The translations under genes were made by a program, and so were the position numbers. Below the pieces are notes generated by a model, which saw only the letters and a program-made list of their open reading frames with translations, searched no databases and had not been told where the DNA came from. A DNA stretch of 64,000 bases. It comes from Myxococcales bacterium. Its GTDB lineage: Bacteria > Myxococcota > Myxococcia > Myxococcales > JAJYLH01. Within the stretch, counting starts at the first letter, position 1. Each line of letters begins with the position of its first letter. Shown here in pieces: positions 9,383 to 17,687 of the stretch. The stretch spans positions 1 to 64,000 of the forward strand of contig JAJYLH010000004.1 in assembly GCA_021787845.1 (NCBI GenBank). The letters run 5' to 3'.

Positions 9383-10555
9383 ATGCGGCTTCCCTTTCGG
9401 ACAGCATGGCTCGTCGCCGCCGGGGCGGCGGCCGCGCTCGGAGCGTGCGCGTCGAGCGGCCCGGGCACCTGCGCGTACCAGAACGACGGCGTCTGCGACG
9501 AGCCCCGCAACTGCCCCCTCGGCACCGACGACGCCGACTGCGCCAAGGTCTGCGCGAAGAACCCCGACCTCGCGCCGATCGCCTGCGAATACCGCGGAGC
9601 ACCGACACCGCCGTCGCTCCCCTTGCCGCAGCCGGCGGCCAACGGTTCGCACGGCGCCGGCGGCGCGCGCGGAACCTGGGACGGCAGCATCCAGGCGCTC
9701 GGCCCCGACCATCAGACGATGGTCGACCGCTACTATCGCGTCTACGTGCCGCGCCGCTACGACCCCTCGCAGCCGACGCCGGTGATCTACCTGATGATCG
9801 GCTTCGCCACGCCGCTGTACGGCCTGCCGAGCTACACCGAGATGGAGCGCACCGCCGACCTGAACGGCTTCATCGTCGTCTACCTGGAAGCGATGCGGCG
9901 CGACTTCGGGACGCCGCTGGGCGAAGTGTGGGATTGGAGCGTCTATGCCGACGGCACCTGCGCTGTCCCTGGGGCTCCCCCACAGGTGCAGACCTGCCAA
10001 GCGGCAGGGCTCGCGGGGAGCTCTTGCGCCACGGATAGCGACTGCGCTTCCGGCCTCACCTGCGAGCCGACCTACGAGTGGCTCCCGGCCGGCGACTGGA
10101 GCGCCGACCCCGAGGTCGACTTCGTCCGCCGCCTGACCGCGCACCTGGAGGCGCTCTACAACGTCGACCGGACCCGGGTGTACGTCGGCGGCCATTCGCG
10201 CGGCGCCGGCGAGTCCATCATCCTCGCCTTCGAGCTGCCGGACCTCGTCGCCGGCTTCGTCGAGGAGAGCGGGTTCGTCCACATCGACGGCTTCGACCAG
10301 CAAATCGCCGAGTTCGCGAAGACGCACGCGCAGAAGGTCCACGGCGTCATCGTCCACGGCACCATCGACAACAACGTGGACTTCTGCGAGGCGGAGGACT
10401 TCGTCAGCACCTTGAACCAGGCGGGTTACGTCGAGGGAAAGGACTACCTGTTCTTCCCGCTCTTGATCGGCCACCGCTGGCAGAGCTGGCTCAACCAGGA
10501 GGTGTGGGATTTCCTCTACGCCCATCCGCTCGACCTGTCGCGGGTGACGCCATGA
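9383..10555 (+). CDS. Lipoprotein alpha/beta-hydrolase, polyhydroxybutyrate-depolymerase/LpqC-like
   Basis: The 390-residue product has lipobox ALGAC and a short Cys-rich segment (residues 28-60) before a secreted esterase domain. The nucleophile elbow GHSRG places Ser at about residue 272, the acid is probably within GTIDNNVD (about 326-333), and GHRWQ (about 363) supplies the His. A small Cys-rich insert (CATDSDCASGLTC, about 215-227) sits within the fold. The family cleaves polyesters or feruloyl-type esters; the substrate here is unknown. Its stop overlaps the next start (ATGA). Confidence 0.8.
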   Translation: MRLPFRTAWLVAAGAAAALGACASSGPGTCAYQNDGVCDEPRNCPLGTDDADCAKVCAKNPDLAPIACEYRGAPTPPSLPLPQPAANGSHGAGGARGTWDGSIQALGPDHQTMVDRYYRVYVPRRYDPSQPTPVIYLMIGFATPLYGLPSYTEMERTADLNGFIVVYLEAMRRDFGTPLGEVWDWSVYADGTCAVPGAPPQVQTCQAAGLAGSSCATDSDCASGLTCEPTYEWLPAGDWSADPEVDFVRRLTAHLEALYNVDRTRVYVGGHSRGAGESIILAFELPDLVAGFVEESGFVHIDGFDQQIAEFAKTHAQKVHGVIVHGTIDNNVDFCEAEDFVSTLNQAGYVEGKDYLFFPLLIGHRWQSWLNQEVWDFLYAHPLDLSRVTP

Positions 10556-11397
10556 AGGTACCGGTCGTGCTCCTCGTCGGCGCCGTGCTCGGCTGCACCC
10601 CTTCCGCCAAGTTGCCCGCACGTCCAGCGCTCGCGCCCGACTCGGTGGCGCTGTTCCCGGCCGAGGAGTTCGAGGAGGGCATCGACGCGGGCACGCAGTC
10701 GCCGAACGGCGCGAGCGGCTGGTGGGTCAACGAGGAGCCGGAGCACCGGGTGATGCTGAGCACCTTCCGCCTGGAGAAGAACGAGGTGACGGTCGCGCAG
10801 TACGCCGAGTTCCTCCGCTGGGCAGGAGGGCTCGGGCACTACTCGTCGCTGATGCCGATCGCCGTCGGTCCGACCCAGGATGACTTCGCGCCGAAGCCCG
10901 GGATGGCCGACCGGCCGATGAACGACGTCACCTGGTACGACGCGCGGGCCTACTGCCTCTGGATGGGGGGCGACCTACCGACGGAAGCGCAATGGGAATA
11001 TGCCGCCAAGGGCGCTTCTGGCCGGCAGTACCCCTGGGGCTCGGCGGCACCGGACTGCCAGCACGCCGTCTTCTATCCCGGAGGCGAGACTCTCTGCTCT
11101 CCGGCGCCGGAGCCGGTGGACAGCCATCCGAAAGGCGACACGCCCGAAGGGCTGCACGACATGGCCGGGAACGTCGCCGACTGGGTGCTCGACCACTACG
11201 GCTGGTATCCCGGCACGGATGGCGGGACCGTTCCCGTGGAGCAGGACCCCAGCGGCCCGGACGGGGGAACCCTGCGGGTGGTCCGCGGCGGCGGGTACCG
11301 CGACGTCGAACGGTCCCTGCGCACCACCAACCGCTGGGGAGCCGATCCGGCGCTGCGCTCGGACGGCGTGGGGTTTCGATGCGCCTATTCTGGATAG
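10552..11397 (+). CDS. Formylglycine-generating-enzyme-fold lipoprotein, probably non-catalytic
   Basis: The 281-residue product starts at an ATG overlapping the esterase stop, with lipobox VLGC near residue 15. The FGE/SUMF1 fold is shown by EVTVAQYAEFLRW, MNDVTWYDARAYCLWMGG, LPTEAQWEYAAKG, GLHDMAGNVADWV and RVVRGGGYRD ... GFRCAYSG. True FGE has a Cys pair after the RGGS segment; here that stretch (GGGYRDVERSLRTTNRW) has none, so oxidation of sulfatase cysteines is unlikely and a binding or scaffold role is more plausible. The gene is coupled to both neighbours. Confidence 0.85.
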   Translation: MKVPVVLLVGAVLGCTPSAKLPARPALAPDSVALFPAEEFEEGIDAGTQSPNGASGWWVNEEPEHRVMLSTFRLEKNEVTVAQYAEFLRWAGGLGHYSSLMPIAVGPTQDDFAPKPGMADRPMNDVTWYDARAYCLWMGGDLPTEAQWEYAAKGASGRQYPWGSAAPDCQHAVFYPGGETLCSPAPEPVDSHPKGDTPEGLHDMAGNVADWVLDHYGWYPGTDGGTVPVEQDPSGPDGGTLRVVRGGGYRDVERSLRTTNRWGADPALRSDGVGFRCAYSG

Positions 11398-12416
11398 CGG
11401 CGCTGGCGCTCATGTCCAGCGCTTGCGGTGCCGGTCCCCTGCCCGCCGCCTTCGGGCCCTACCACGCCGGGGTGGATGGCGGGAGCGCTCCTGAGACCCA
11501 GCTTCCCTCGATCGTCGCCGGCGGGTTCGAGACGCCCTTCGGCATCGCGCTCGCCGGCCAGACCCTCTATCTGACCGACCGGGCGGCAGGGGAGTTGCTC
11601 AGCGTACCGCTCGCGGGCGGGACCCCGAAGGTCGTGGCCGACGACCTGGGCGACCCGACCTGGCTCGCGACCGCCGGGACGAATCTGTTCCTGGTCGACG
11701 CAGCCGGCCGGCGGGTCCTGCGCGCGACCCCAGCGGGAGTGGTCACGGCCATCGGCAGCGGTCTCGTGGTGCCAGGGCGGATCGTCGCTGGTGGCGGACG
11801 AATCTTCTGGCTCGACCAGGGCACCAGCGGCGGTTTGGGCGTTATCTACTCCGCTCCGGATGATGGCAGCGGTTCCGCTCTGCTCGCCGGGCTCGTCTTC
11901 CCGCAGGACATCGCCTACCTGGGCGGCAAGCTCTACATCTCGGAGCGCGGGCGCCTCGTGAGCTGCACGTCGGGCGCGGTCTACGGCAGCGACCGGCCGC
12001 GGGTTTCCGTGATCCCGGCCACCGGCGGCACCCCGACCGTCCTCTACACCGCGGCGAAATGGGAAGACGGCTACCCCGCGGGGCTCGCGGTCGATGCCGA
12101 GGGCCAGGACGTCTACTTCACCCAGCCGCAGTTCTGTAGCGGAGCGGGAGCGGTGGCGAAGGTCGCGGTCTCCGACGGCACCGCGACCCTCTTGAGCGAC
12201 GCGCCGCCGGGCGCGAGGCGCATCGAGGTCGGTGACGCCGATGCGGTTTTCGCGAGCGGACAGAACCTGTCGATCACGCCCATCGGCGGCGGTCCGTACC
12301 AGGACATCGCGGTGATGACCGCGGTCGGCGACTTCCTCATCACCCACGGCCGGCTCTACTGGACCGACCAACTCGCGGGCGAGGTGCTGTCGATGCCGCT
12401 GCCGGGCGAGTCCTGA
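11379..12416 (+). CDS. Beta-propeller lipoprotein
   Basis: The 345-residue product starts inside the 3' end of the FGE-fold gene (19-base overlap). It has the lipobox SSAC and then repeating blades of the type LAGQTLYLTDRAAGELLSVP, GTNLFLVDAAGRRVLRATP, GGRIFWLDQG and HGRLYWTDQLAGEVLSMP, which resemble NHL/YWTD propeller repeats. Propellers of this kind bind ligands or partner proteins. It is the last gene of the lipoprotein run and converges on atpF. Confidence 0.75.
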   Translation: MRLFWIAALALMSSACGAGPLPAAFGPYHAGVDGGSAPETQLPSIVAGGFETPFGIALAGQTLYLTDRAAGELLSVPLAGGTPKVVADDLGDPTWLATAGTNLFLVDAAGRRVLRATPAGVVTAIGSGLVVPGRIVAGGGRIFWLDQGTSGGLGVIYSAPDDGSGSALLAGLVFPQDIAYLGGKLYISERGRLVSCTSGAVYGSDRPRVSVIPATGGTPTVLYTAAKWEDGYPAGLAVDAEGQDVYFTQPQFCSGAGAVAKVAVSDGTATLLSDAPPGARRIEVGDADAVFASGQNLSITPIGGGPYQDIAVMTAVGDFLITHGRLYWTDQLAGEVLSMPLPGES

Positions 12417-12475
12417 GGGCGGCGGCCGGGCGAGGCGCGAAGGAAGGCGCGGGCGACGTGAGAGCGGCCCGCCGG

Positions 12476-13015
12476 TCACGCGATCTTCTGCTGGGCGGCC
12501 GGCTCCTGCTCGATGCTGGCGATGAACTCCTGCGCGAGCGTGCGCTGGGTCTGGTCGTCCATCCCGAGCTTGACGATGTTCGAGGCGGCGGCGAGCGCGA
12601 GGTCCACGGCAGCGCTGCGGACCTCCGCCAGGGCCTTGCGCTTCTCTTCCTCGATGGTATGGCGAGCCGCGATGACGAGCTGCTCGGCTTCGCTCTTGGC
12701 CTTCTCCATCAGCTCGACCTTGGCCGCGTCCACCTCGGCCCGATTCTTGCGGACCATCTCCGCCGCTTCGGCCCGGGCCTCGCCGGCCGCCTTCTTCTGC
12801 TCCTCGAGCAGCTTCTCCGCCTGCTCCCGCTCGAGCCGCGCCTGGTCGACCGAGTCCTGAATCGACTTCTCCCGCTCGTCGATGATCTTCATCAGCGGGC
12901 CCCATACCTTCCAGCCGAGGAAGATCACCACCAGGAGAAACGTGACGGTGGTCCAGATGAGCAGGCCCGGCTCGGCCTGGATGAGATCGCTTGCGAGCAC
13001 GATGGCGGTCGACAT
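12476..13015 (-). CDS. atpF: ATP synthase subunit b
   Basis: Subunit b forms the peripheral stalk that holds F1 against the membrane sector. A single N-terminal membrane helix (PGLLIWTTVTFLLVVIFLGW, about residues 17-36) is followed by a long charged coiled coil (AEKLLEEQKKAAGEARAEA and onward), as expected. I chose ATG 13015 (MSTAIVLAS) because TTGGAG lies five bases before it; the frame extends 16 codons upstream without support. The product is 179 residues. It is the last gene of the F0 cluster; no delta, alpha, gamma, beta or epsilon gene follows, so F1 must be encoded elsewhere. Confidence 0.93.
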   Translation of the reverse strand: MSTAIVLASDLIQAEPGLLIWTTVTFLLVVIFLGWKVWGPLMKIIDEREKSIQDSVDQARLEREQAEKLLEEQKKAAGEARAEAAEMVRKNRAEVDAAKVELMEKAKSEAEQLVIAARHTIEEEKRKALAEVRSAAVDLALAAASNIVKLGMDDQTQRTLAQEFIASIEQEPAAQQKIA

Positions 13016-13179
13016 GACGGCTCCAAGAGAAGAGATCGAGACGCCCGGGATCGCGCGCGACACAGCCGGGCTCGCTCAGGTCTAGCGCACTTGCTCGGCG
13101 CAAGCGCAAGAGGCGCTTGCCTTGCCGCACGGCCGGGGACGAGCCGCGTGCCCGTCCCCGGCCTCGAGGTTCGGACCGG

Positions 13180-13455
13180 TTACTTGGTCCAGAGCAGGAT
13201 GCCGACGACCCCGCCGAGGAGCGCGACGCCTTCGATCATGGCGGCGGTGATGAGCATGTTCACCCGGATGTCGCCGCTGGAGGCCGGCTGCCGGGCGATG
13301 GCGTTCATCGCGTCGGCGCCCACCTTGCCGATGCCGATGCCGGCGCCGATGGCCGCGAGGCCCGCGCCGATGCCGGCGCCGAGATAGCTCAGGCCCAACC
13401 CCCAGCCGAGGTCCGTGGCCGCGGCCGCCAACAAGGTTGCGAGTGCGAGATGCAT
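13180..13455 (-). CDS. atpE: ATP synthase subunit c
   Basis: Subunit c forms the rotor ring. The 91-residue product starts at ATG 13455 (MHLALATLL) and has two membrane helices joined by the conserved polar loop IARQP. The glycine-rich first helix reads AAIGAGIGIG. The carboxylate in helix 2 is the Glu of MIEGVALLGG. The Na+-binding residues known from Na+-driven enzymes (Gln in helix 1, Ser or Thr after the Glu) are Ile and Gly here, which argues for proton coupling. The N-terminal residues LALATLLAAAA may act as a leader-like segment. Confidence 0.95.
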   Translation of the reverse strand: MHLALATLLAAAATDLGWGLGLSYLGAGIGAGLAAIGAGIGIGKVGADAMNAIARQPASSGDIRVNMLITAAMIEGVALLGGVVGILLWTK

Positions 13456-13684
13456 GGTCTTGGTTCCCTTCGTCTTCCCGCGGTCGGCGCCCAGGACCTC
13501 CCCGGTCCCTCCCTCGCGCGAGCGAGGCGGCATCCGGCGCCGCTCAAGCTGTGAGGAAGCCCTGCCTTTGGACCTCCACCGAAGCCGGACCCCTGTCCGA
13601 CCCTCGTGCCCGGCTCCGTGGTGCCGCCGGGCCGTGCCTCCGGTCGCTCGAAGGAGCGAGTCCGGGTGAAAGCCGCTCGCCTCG

Positions 13685-14497
13685 CTAGTGCTCGGACGCG
13701 CTCAACCCGATGAAGAGCGAGGTCAACATGGTGAAGATGTAGGCCTGCAGCAGGCAGATGAAGATTTCCAGGAGGAGCAGCGCCAAGGCGAGCGCCAGCG
13801 CCGGAATCGCCACGCCCAGAGCGTGAATGATGAAGATGAGGCCGATGATGAAGTAGATGCCGACGTGGCCCGCGAGCATGTTGGCGAAGAGACGGACCAT
13901 CAGGGCGAAGGGCTTGGTGAAGATGCCGAGGATCTCCACCAGCAGCATCAGGGGGTAGATCCACCCGGGAATCCCGGGCGGGACGAGGCTCTTGAAGAAG
14001 CCGGCGACCCCTTTGCTGCGGATGCCGGCCAGCTGGATCATGAGGAACGCAACCGCAGCGAGGACGAAGGTCACGTTCATGTTGCTGGTCGGCGTCGAGC
14101 CCGCGGGAAAGAGCCCCGAGAGGTTCATCACCGTGATGAAGAAGAAGGTCGAGGCGAGGTAGGGGACGTAGCGGGCGGCGTCGTGCTCGATGGTCTGCCC
14201 CGCGATTTCGTCACGGACGAAGAGGAAGAGCATCTCGACCGTGTTCTGCAGCCTGCCCCTCGGCACCGCTCCCCTTCGGCGCATCGAGGCCCAGAGCACC
14301 GCGACCAGCACCACGGCGCTCAACATCACCATCAAGGCCATACGCGTCGGGGTGAAGTCGATGCCGTGCCAGGCCCAGGTGCCCAGGAGGTGGTGGACGT
14401 TTCCCGATTCCCAGTCGTAGTTGTCCGCGAGGTGGTGGAGCAGGGTCTGGGCGGGATTTTCGGTGGCCGCTTCCGCGGCGACGAGCAGCTCCAGCAT
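13685..14497 (-). CDS. atpB: ATP synthase subunit a
   Basis: Subunit a provides the proton half-channels beside the c ring. The 270-residue product has five or six membrane helices and the essential Arg in FALMVRLFANMLAGH. The N-terminal region contains NVHHLLGTWAWHG, and helices near the C-terminus (ALALALALLLLEIFICLLQA) carry the Glu and Gln typical of the family. It lies between the atpI-like gene (5 bases upstream) and atpE. Confidence 0.95.
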   Translation of the reverse strand: MLELLVAAEAATENPAQTLLHHLADNYDWESGNVHHLLGTWAWHGIDFTPTRMALMVMLSAVVLVAVLWASMRRRGAVPRGRLQNTVEMLFLFVRDEIAGQTIEHDAARYVPYLASTFFFITVMNLSGLFPAGSTPTSNMNVTFVLAAVAFLMIQLAGIRSKGVAGFFKSLVPPGIPGWIYPLMLLVEILGIFTKPFALMVRLFANMLAGHVGIYFIIGLIFIIHALGVAIPALALALALLLLEIFICLLQAYIFTMLTSLFIGLSASEH

Positions 14498-14502
14498 GGC
14501 GT

Positions 14503-14910
14503 TTAGCTCTCGGGGACCCCATCGAGCGAGCCGGCGCGCAAGACCGCCGCCTCCAGCGCGATGTAGCCGAAGAAAATCGGGAAGAACGCGACCACGAACC
14601 CGAGCGGGGCGGCGTGGAGGATCCGAAGGGTCATCAGGAGCCCGACCCCGACCAGGAGCGCGCGGACCGCGAACGAGCCGACCATCGCCACGATCGCCGC
14701 CTGGAGCGGCCGTCCGAGGGACCGGGCGACGAAGAGAAGTCCGATGAGCCCCCCCGCGGTGCTGGCCACCACCCCGGCGGCGAGGCCATCGCGCCAGGGT
14801 CCGCGGACGAGCAGCGCCAGCGCGAAGAGCGCGGCGCCGGCGGCGAGCCCCGCGCCCAACGCGACGCCGACCGGCAGCCCTTTCTTCTTGGCGGGAGCGG
14901 TGCCGATCAT
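14503..14910 (-). CDS. AtpI-like membrane protein of the ATP synthase cluster
   Basis: The 135-residue product has four hydrophobic segments (VGVALGAGLAAGAALFALAL, GVVASTAGGLIGLLFV, AAIVAMVGSFAVRALLVGVG and VVAFFPIFFGYIALEAAVL). Size, topology and location directly before atpB match AtpI-type proteins, which help assemble the c ring or move Mg2+/Ca2+. Its ATG overlaps the stop of the AtpZ-like gene (ATGA). Sequence identity to AtpI is too weak to be certain by eye. Confidence 0.7.
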   Translation of the reverse strand: MIGTAPAKKKGLPVGVALGAGLAAGAALFALALLVRGPWRDGLAAGVVASTAGGLIGLLFVARSLGRPLQAAIVAMVGSFAVRALLVGVGLLMTLRILHAAPLGFVVAFFPIFFGYIALEAAVLRAGSLDGVPES

Positions 14911-15197
14911 CGCTTGCGGTCCTCGTCTCCTCGGTGGCGCCGGTCGAGCGCCAGAACCACTTTCAGAAAAGCCCAGAGCCCGGTCGCGAAACCGAGCAGG
15001 CACCCGGTCAGGAGCAGCCAGGGGCTGGTCCCGAAGTGGCGGTCGGCCCAGAAACCGGCGAACGTGAGCAGCGCGATCGAGCCGAAGAACTGGAACGTCG
15101 CCTCGATGTACGGCTGTGCTTCGCGGTAGGCGCGGCCGACGTTCCCCAGCTTTCCGGCCGGCTTCTTCCCGGTCCTGGGAGCCTTCGACTCGTCCAT
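14907..15197 (-). CDS. AtpZ/AtpI family F0F1-ATPase accessory subunit
   Basis: The 96-residue product has two membrane helices (FQFFGSIALLTFAGFWADRH, then LLLTGCLLGFATGLWAFLKV). The pattern GFWADRHFGTSPW followed by a second helix containing GxxxG matches the small AtpZ-type proteins that precede atpI in many operons. ATG 15197 has CAGGGAAG upstream. It is the first gene of the F0 cluster. Confidence 0.8.
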   Translation of the reverse strand: MDESKAPRTGKKPAGKLGNVGRAYREAQPYIEATFQFFGSIALLTFAGFWADRHFGTSPWLLLTGCLLGFATGLWAFLKVVLALDRRHRGDEDRKR

Positions 15198-15333
15198 CCG
15201 CTTCCCTGGGGACGCCCCGACCGTCCACGGGCCTGTCCCGAGGGCGAGGGCGTCTACCATCCGGCGCGCGCTCCCGTCAACACACGGGGGAATCGAATTC
15301 CTTGATGGCGACGCCTCGCTAGACTCGCGCCGG

Positions 15334-16101
15334 ATGCGCCTGTCCACCCTCACCACCGGGACCGGTCCAAAGCGGACGGTCCTCGTCCACGGCCTGCTCG
15401 GCTCCGGGCGAAGTCTCTCCGGGCTCGCCCGCGCCTGGTCCGCGCGCGACCCGTCGCGCACGTTCCTCCTGCCGGATCTCGCCGGCCACGGCAGCTCGGG
15501 ACCGCTGCCGCCTGGCGTCACCCTTCGAGATCTCGCGCGCGACGTTCGCGAGACCTGCGGCGACGCGCCGTTCGACCTCGTCGGCCATTCGTTGGGCGGC
15601 CGGGTGGCGCTCGCGCTCCTCGGCGATTCTCCTCGGACGGTCCGCACCCTGACGCTCCTCGACATCGCTCCCGGACCCCTCGGACCGGAGGTTGGCGAGA
15701 GCGCTACCGTCCTCGACCTGCTCGCGGCGGCTCCGGCGACGGTGCCCGACCGCGAATCGATGCGCCGCTACCTGGGCCAGGGCGGGCTCGACGCGCGCCT
15801 CGTCGAGTGGCTCTTGACCAACCTGAAGCCGAGCGCAGCGGACTACGTCTGGCGGGTCGATGCGAAGGCGCTGCGCGAGGCGGCTCCCCGCACCAACGCG
15901 GAGGATCTGTGGCCGGTGGTCGAAGCGCACGACAAGCCGATCCGGTGCATCCGCGGCGGCCGCTCGCCCTACGTCGGCGCTGCCGATGTGCGCCGGCTCG
16001 AACGGGCCGGCTGCCCCGTCGCGACGATCGACGACGCCGGCCACTTCTTGCATGTCGACGCTCTCGGCCGCCTGGTCGAGCTCCTGGCCGGGGCGCCCTG
16101 A
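15334..16101 (+). CDS. Alpha/beta-fold hydrolase (YbfF-like esterase)
   Basis: The 255-residue cytoplasmic protein has an oxyanion-hole motif VHGLLGSG near residue 18, PDLAGHG near residue 48, the nucleophile elbow VGHSLGG near residue 84, and a C-terminal catalytic His in DDAGHFLHVD. This arrangement matches the YbfF/MhpC group of small esterases. Substrate unknown. It is divergent from the ATP synthase genes. Confidence 0.85.
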   Translation: MRLSTLTTGTGPKRTVLVHGLLGSGRSLSGLARAWSARDPSRTFLLPDLAGHGSSGPLPPGVTLRDLARDVRETCGDAPFDLVGHSLGGRVALALLGDSPRTVRTLTLLDIAPGPLGPEVGESATVLDLLAAAPATVPDRESMRRYLGQGGLDARLVEWLLTNLKPSAADYVWRVDAKALREAAPRTNAEDLWPVVEAHDKPIRCIRGGRSPYVGAADVRRLERAGCPVATIDDAGHFLHVDALGRLVELLAGAP

Positions 16102-16253
16102 AATCGGCTCGGGGCCGTGGCGGACTCGATGCGGCGCCGCCGCGCTGCGGGGGATGAACCCGAAGGTCGCCGGGGGTCCCGTCGGCCGGGTCTTCAGGAC
16201 GCCTGGGCGGTGCCCGTCCAGTGCAACTATCCTTGGCGAGGAGGTCTTGGCCT

Positions 16254-17582
16254 TTGCGTTTCGCGAACCGCAGCGATGCCGGACGCTTGCTGGCCCAGGA
16301 GCTGGAAGGCAGGTCCTTCGTTCGCCCGCTCGTGCTCGGGCTGCCGCGCGGCGGCGTGCAGGTCGCCTTCGAGGTCGCCCGGGCGCTGGGCGCGCCGCTG
16401 GACGTCTTCGTCGTGCGCAAGCTCGGCGCCCCGGGTCAACGGGAGCTGGGGCTGGGCGCGGTCGCCGAAACCGGCGAGCGCACCGTCAACCAGCCGCTCA
16501 TCGATTCGGTCGGGGCGACCCCGCAGGAGCTCGACGCCATCGCCCGCCGCGAGCTGGCGGAGGTCCGCCGGCGCGTCGAGCAGTACCGCAACGGCCGGCC
16601 GGCACCGGTCGTGAAGGGGCGCACGGTGCTGGTGGTCGACGACGGCATCGCCACCGGCGGCACCTCGGCGGCCGCCTTGACCGCGTTGCGGGCTTCAGGG
16701 CCGGAGCGAATCATTCTCGCGGTACCCGTCGCCGCTCCCGCTTCCCTGGAGCGGCTCCGCCCCCTGGCCGACGAGGTCGTCTGCCTGGCGTCACCCCCGG
16801 ACCTCTTCGCCATCGGCGAGTGGTACGACGATTTCGGGCAGCTCTCCGACGACATGGTGGTCGCCCTGCTCGAGCGCGCCCGGACCCCGGCCGCCTGGGA
16901 CCCGCCGTTCGAACGGGCGGTGCGAGTCCAGGCTGGCGCCTCGCTCGACGCGGACCTGGCGGTGCCACGCGGCGCGACGGGGCTCGTCGTCTTCGCGCAC
17001 GGCTCGGGCTCCAGCCGGCGAAGCCCGCGAAACCGCGCGGTGGCGCGAGCGCTCTTCGACCGCGGGCTCGCGACGCTCCTCTTCGACCTGTTGACCCGCC
17101 AGGAGGCGATCGAGGACGAAGTGGACGCGCACCTGCGCTTCGACATCGACCTGTTGAGCGAGCGGCTGGTGCGCACGCTGGACTGGGCTGCGCGGCAGCC
17201 GGAGCTTTCGGGCCTGGGGGTCGGCTGCTTCGGGGCCTCGACCGGCGCGGCGGCGGCGCTCTTGGCGGCGGCCGAGCGGCCCCAGCTCGTACGGGCGGTG
17301 GTCTCGCGGGGCGGGCGCCCCGACCTCGCGGCCTGGGCTCTGGAGAGCGTGCGCGCGCCGACGCTGCTGGTCGTGGGCGGCCTCGACGTCGACGTGCTGG
17401 AGAAGAACCGCCGCGCGCTCTCCATGCTCGCCGGGCCCGCGCAGCTCGAGGTGGTGGCGGGCGCCGGACACCTCTTCGAAGAGCACGGCGCCCTCGACCG
17501 GGTCGCCGAACTCGCCGCGGCCTGGTTCTCCCGGTTCCTGCCTCTGCACGGGGAAGCGGAAGCGGAGCTGCCTGGCCCTTGA
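16254..17582 (+). CDS. Phosphoribosyltransferase fused to dienelactone-hydrolase-like domain
   Basis: A perfect AGGAGG at 16239-16244 lies nine bases before TTG 16254 (LRFANRSDAGRLLA), so I place the start there rather than at the upstream GTG 16221. The product is 442 residues. Residues about 1-215 form a type I phosphoribosyltransferase domain with the PRPP loop VLVVDDGIATGGT. Residues about 230-435 form an alpha/beta hydrolase with FAHGSGSSRRSPRN, a nucleophile region CFGASTGAAAA and AGHLFEE near the end. Such two-domain proteins are known from stress-associated loci, but their reaction is unsettled. The hydrolase elbow GASTG has the GxSxG form. Confidence 0.88.
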   Translation: MRFANRSDAGRLLAQELEGRSFVRPLVLGLPRGGVQVAFEVARALGAPLDVFVVRKLGAPGQRELGLGAVAETGERTVNQPLIDSVGATPQELDAIARRELAEVRRRVEQYRNGRPAPVVKGRTVLVVDDGIATGGTSAAALTALRASGPERIILAVPVAAPASLERLRPLADEVVCLASPPDLFAIGEWYDDFGQLSDDMVVALLERARTPAAWDPPFERAVRVQAGASLDADLAVPRGATGLVVFAHGSGSSRRSPRNRAVARALFDRGLATLLFDLLTRQEAIEDEVDAHLRFDIDLLSERLVRTLDWAARQPELSGLGVGCFGASTGAAAALLAAAERPQLVRAVVSRGGRPDLAAWALESVRAPTLLVVGGLDVDVLEKNRRALSMLAGPAQLEVVAGAGHLFEEHGALDRVAELAAAWFSRFLPLHGEAEAELPGP

Positions 17583-17687
17583 GCCAAGCGGAGTGCGGCA
17601 CCGCTGCCGGATAGCGTAGCGAGCCGCTCGCCTCTTGCTGCTCGAGCGACGGAACATCCTTCCGGGCTCGACAGTTGATCCGAGACC

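Noticed and set aside
7955-10621. An 888-residue minus-strand frame across the PPC-like and esterase genes
   Set aside because: It is a composition artefact antisense to two well-supported lipoprotein genes.
10552-11397. Active sulfatase-activating enzyme
   Set aside because: The catalytic cysteine pair of FGE is missing and no sulfatase gene lies nearby.
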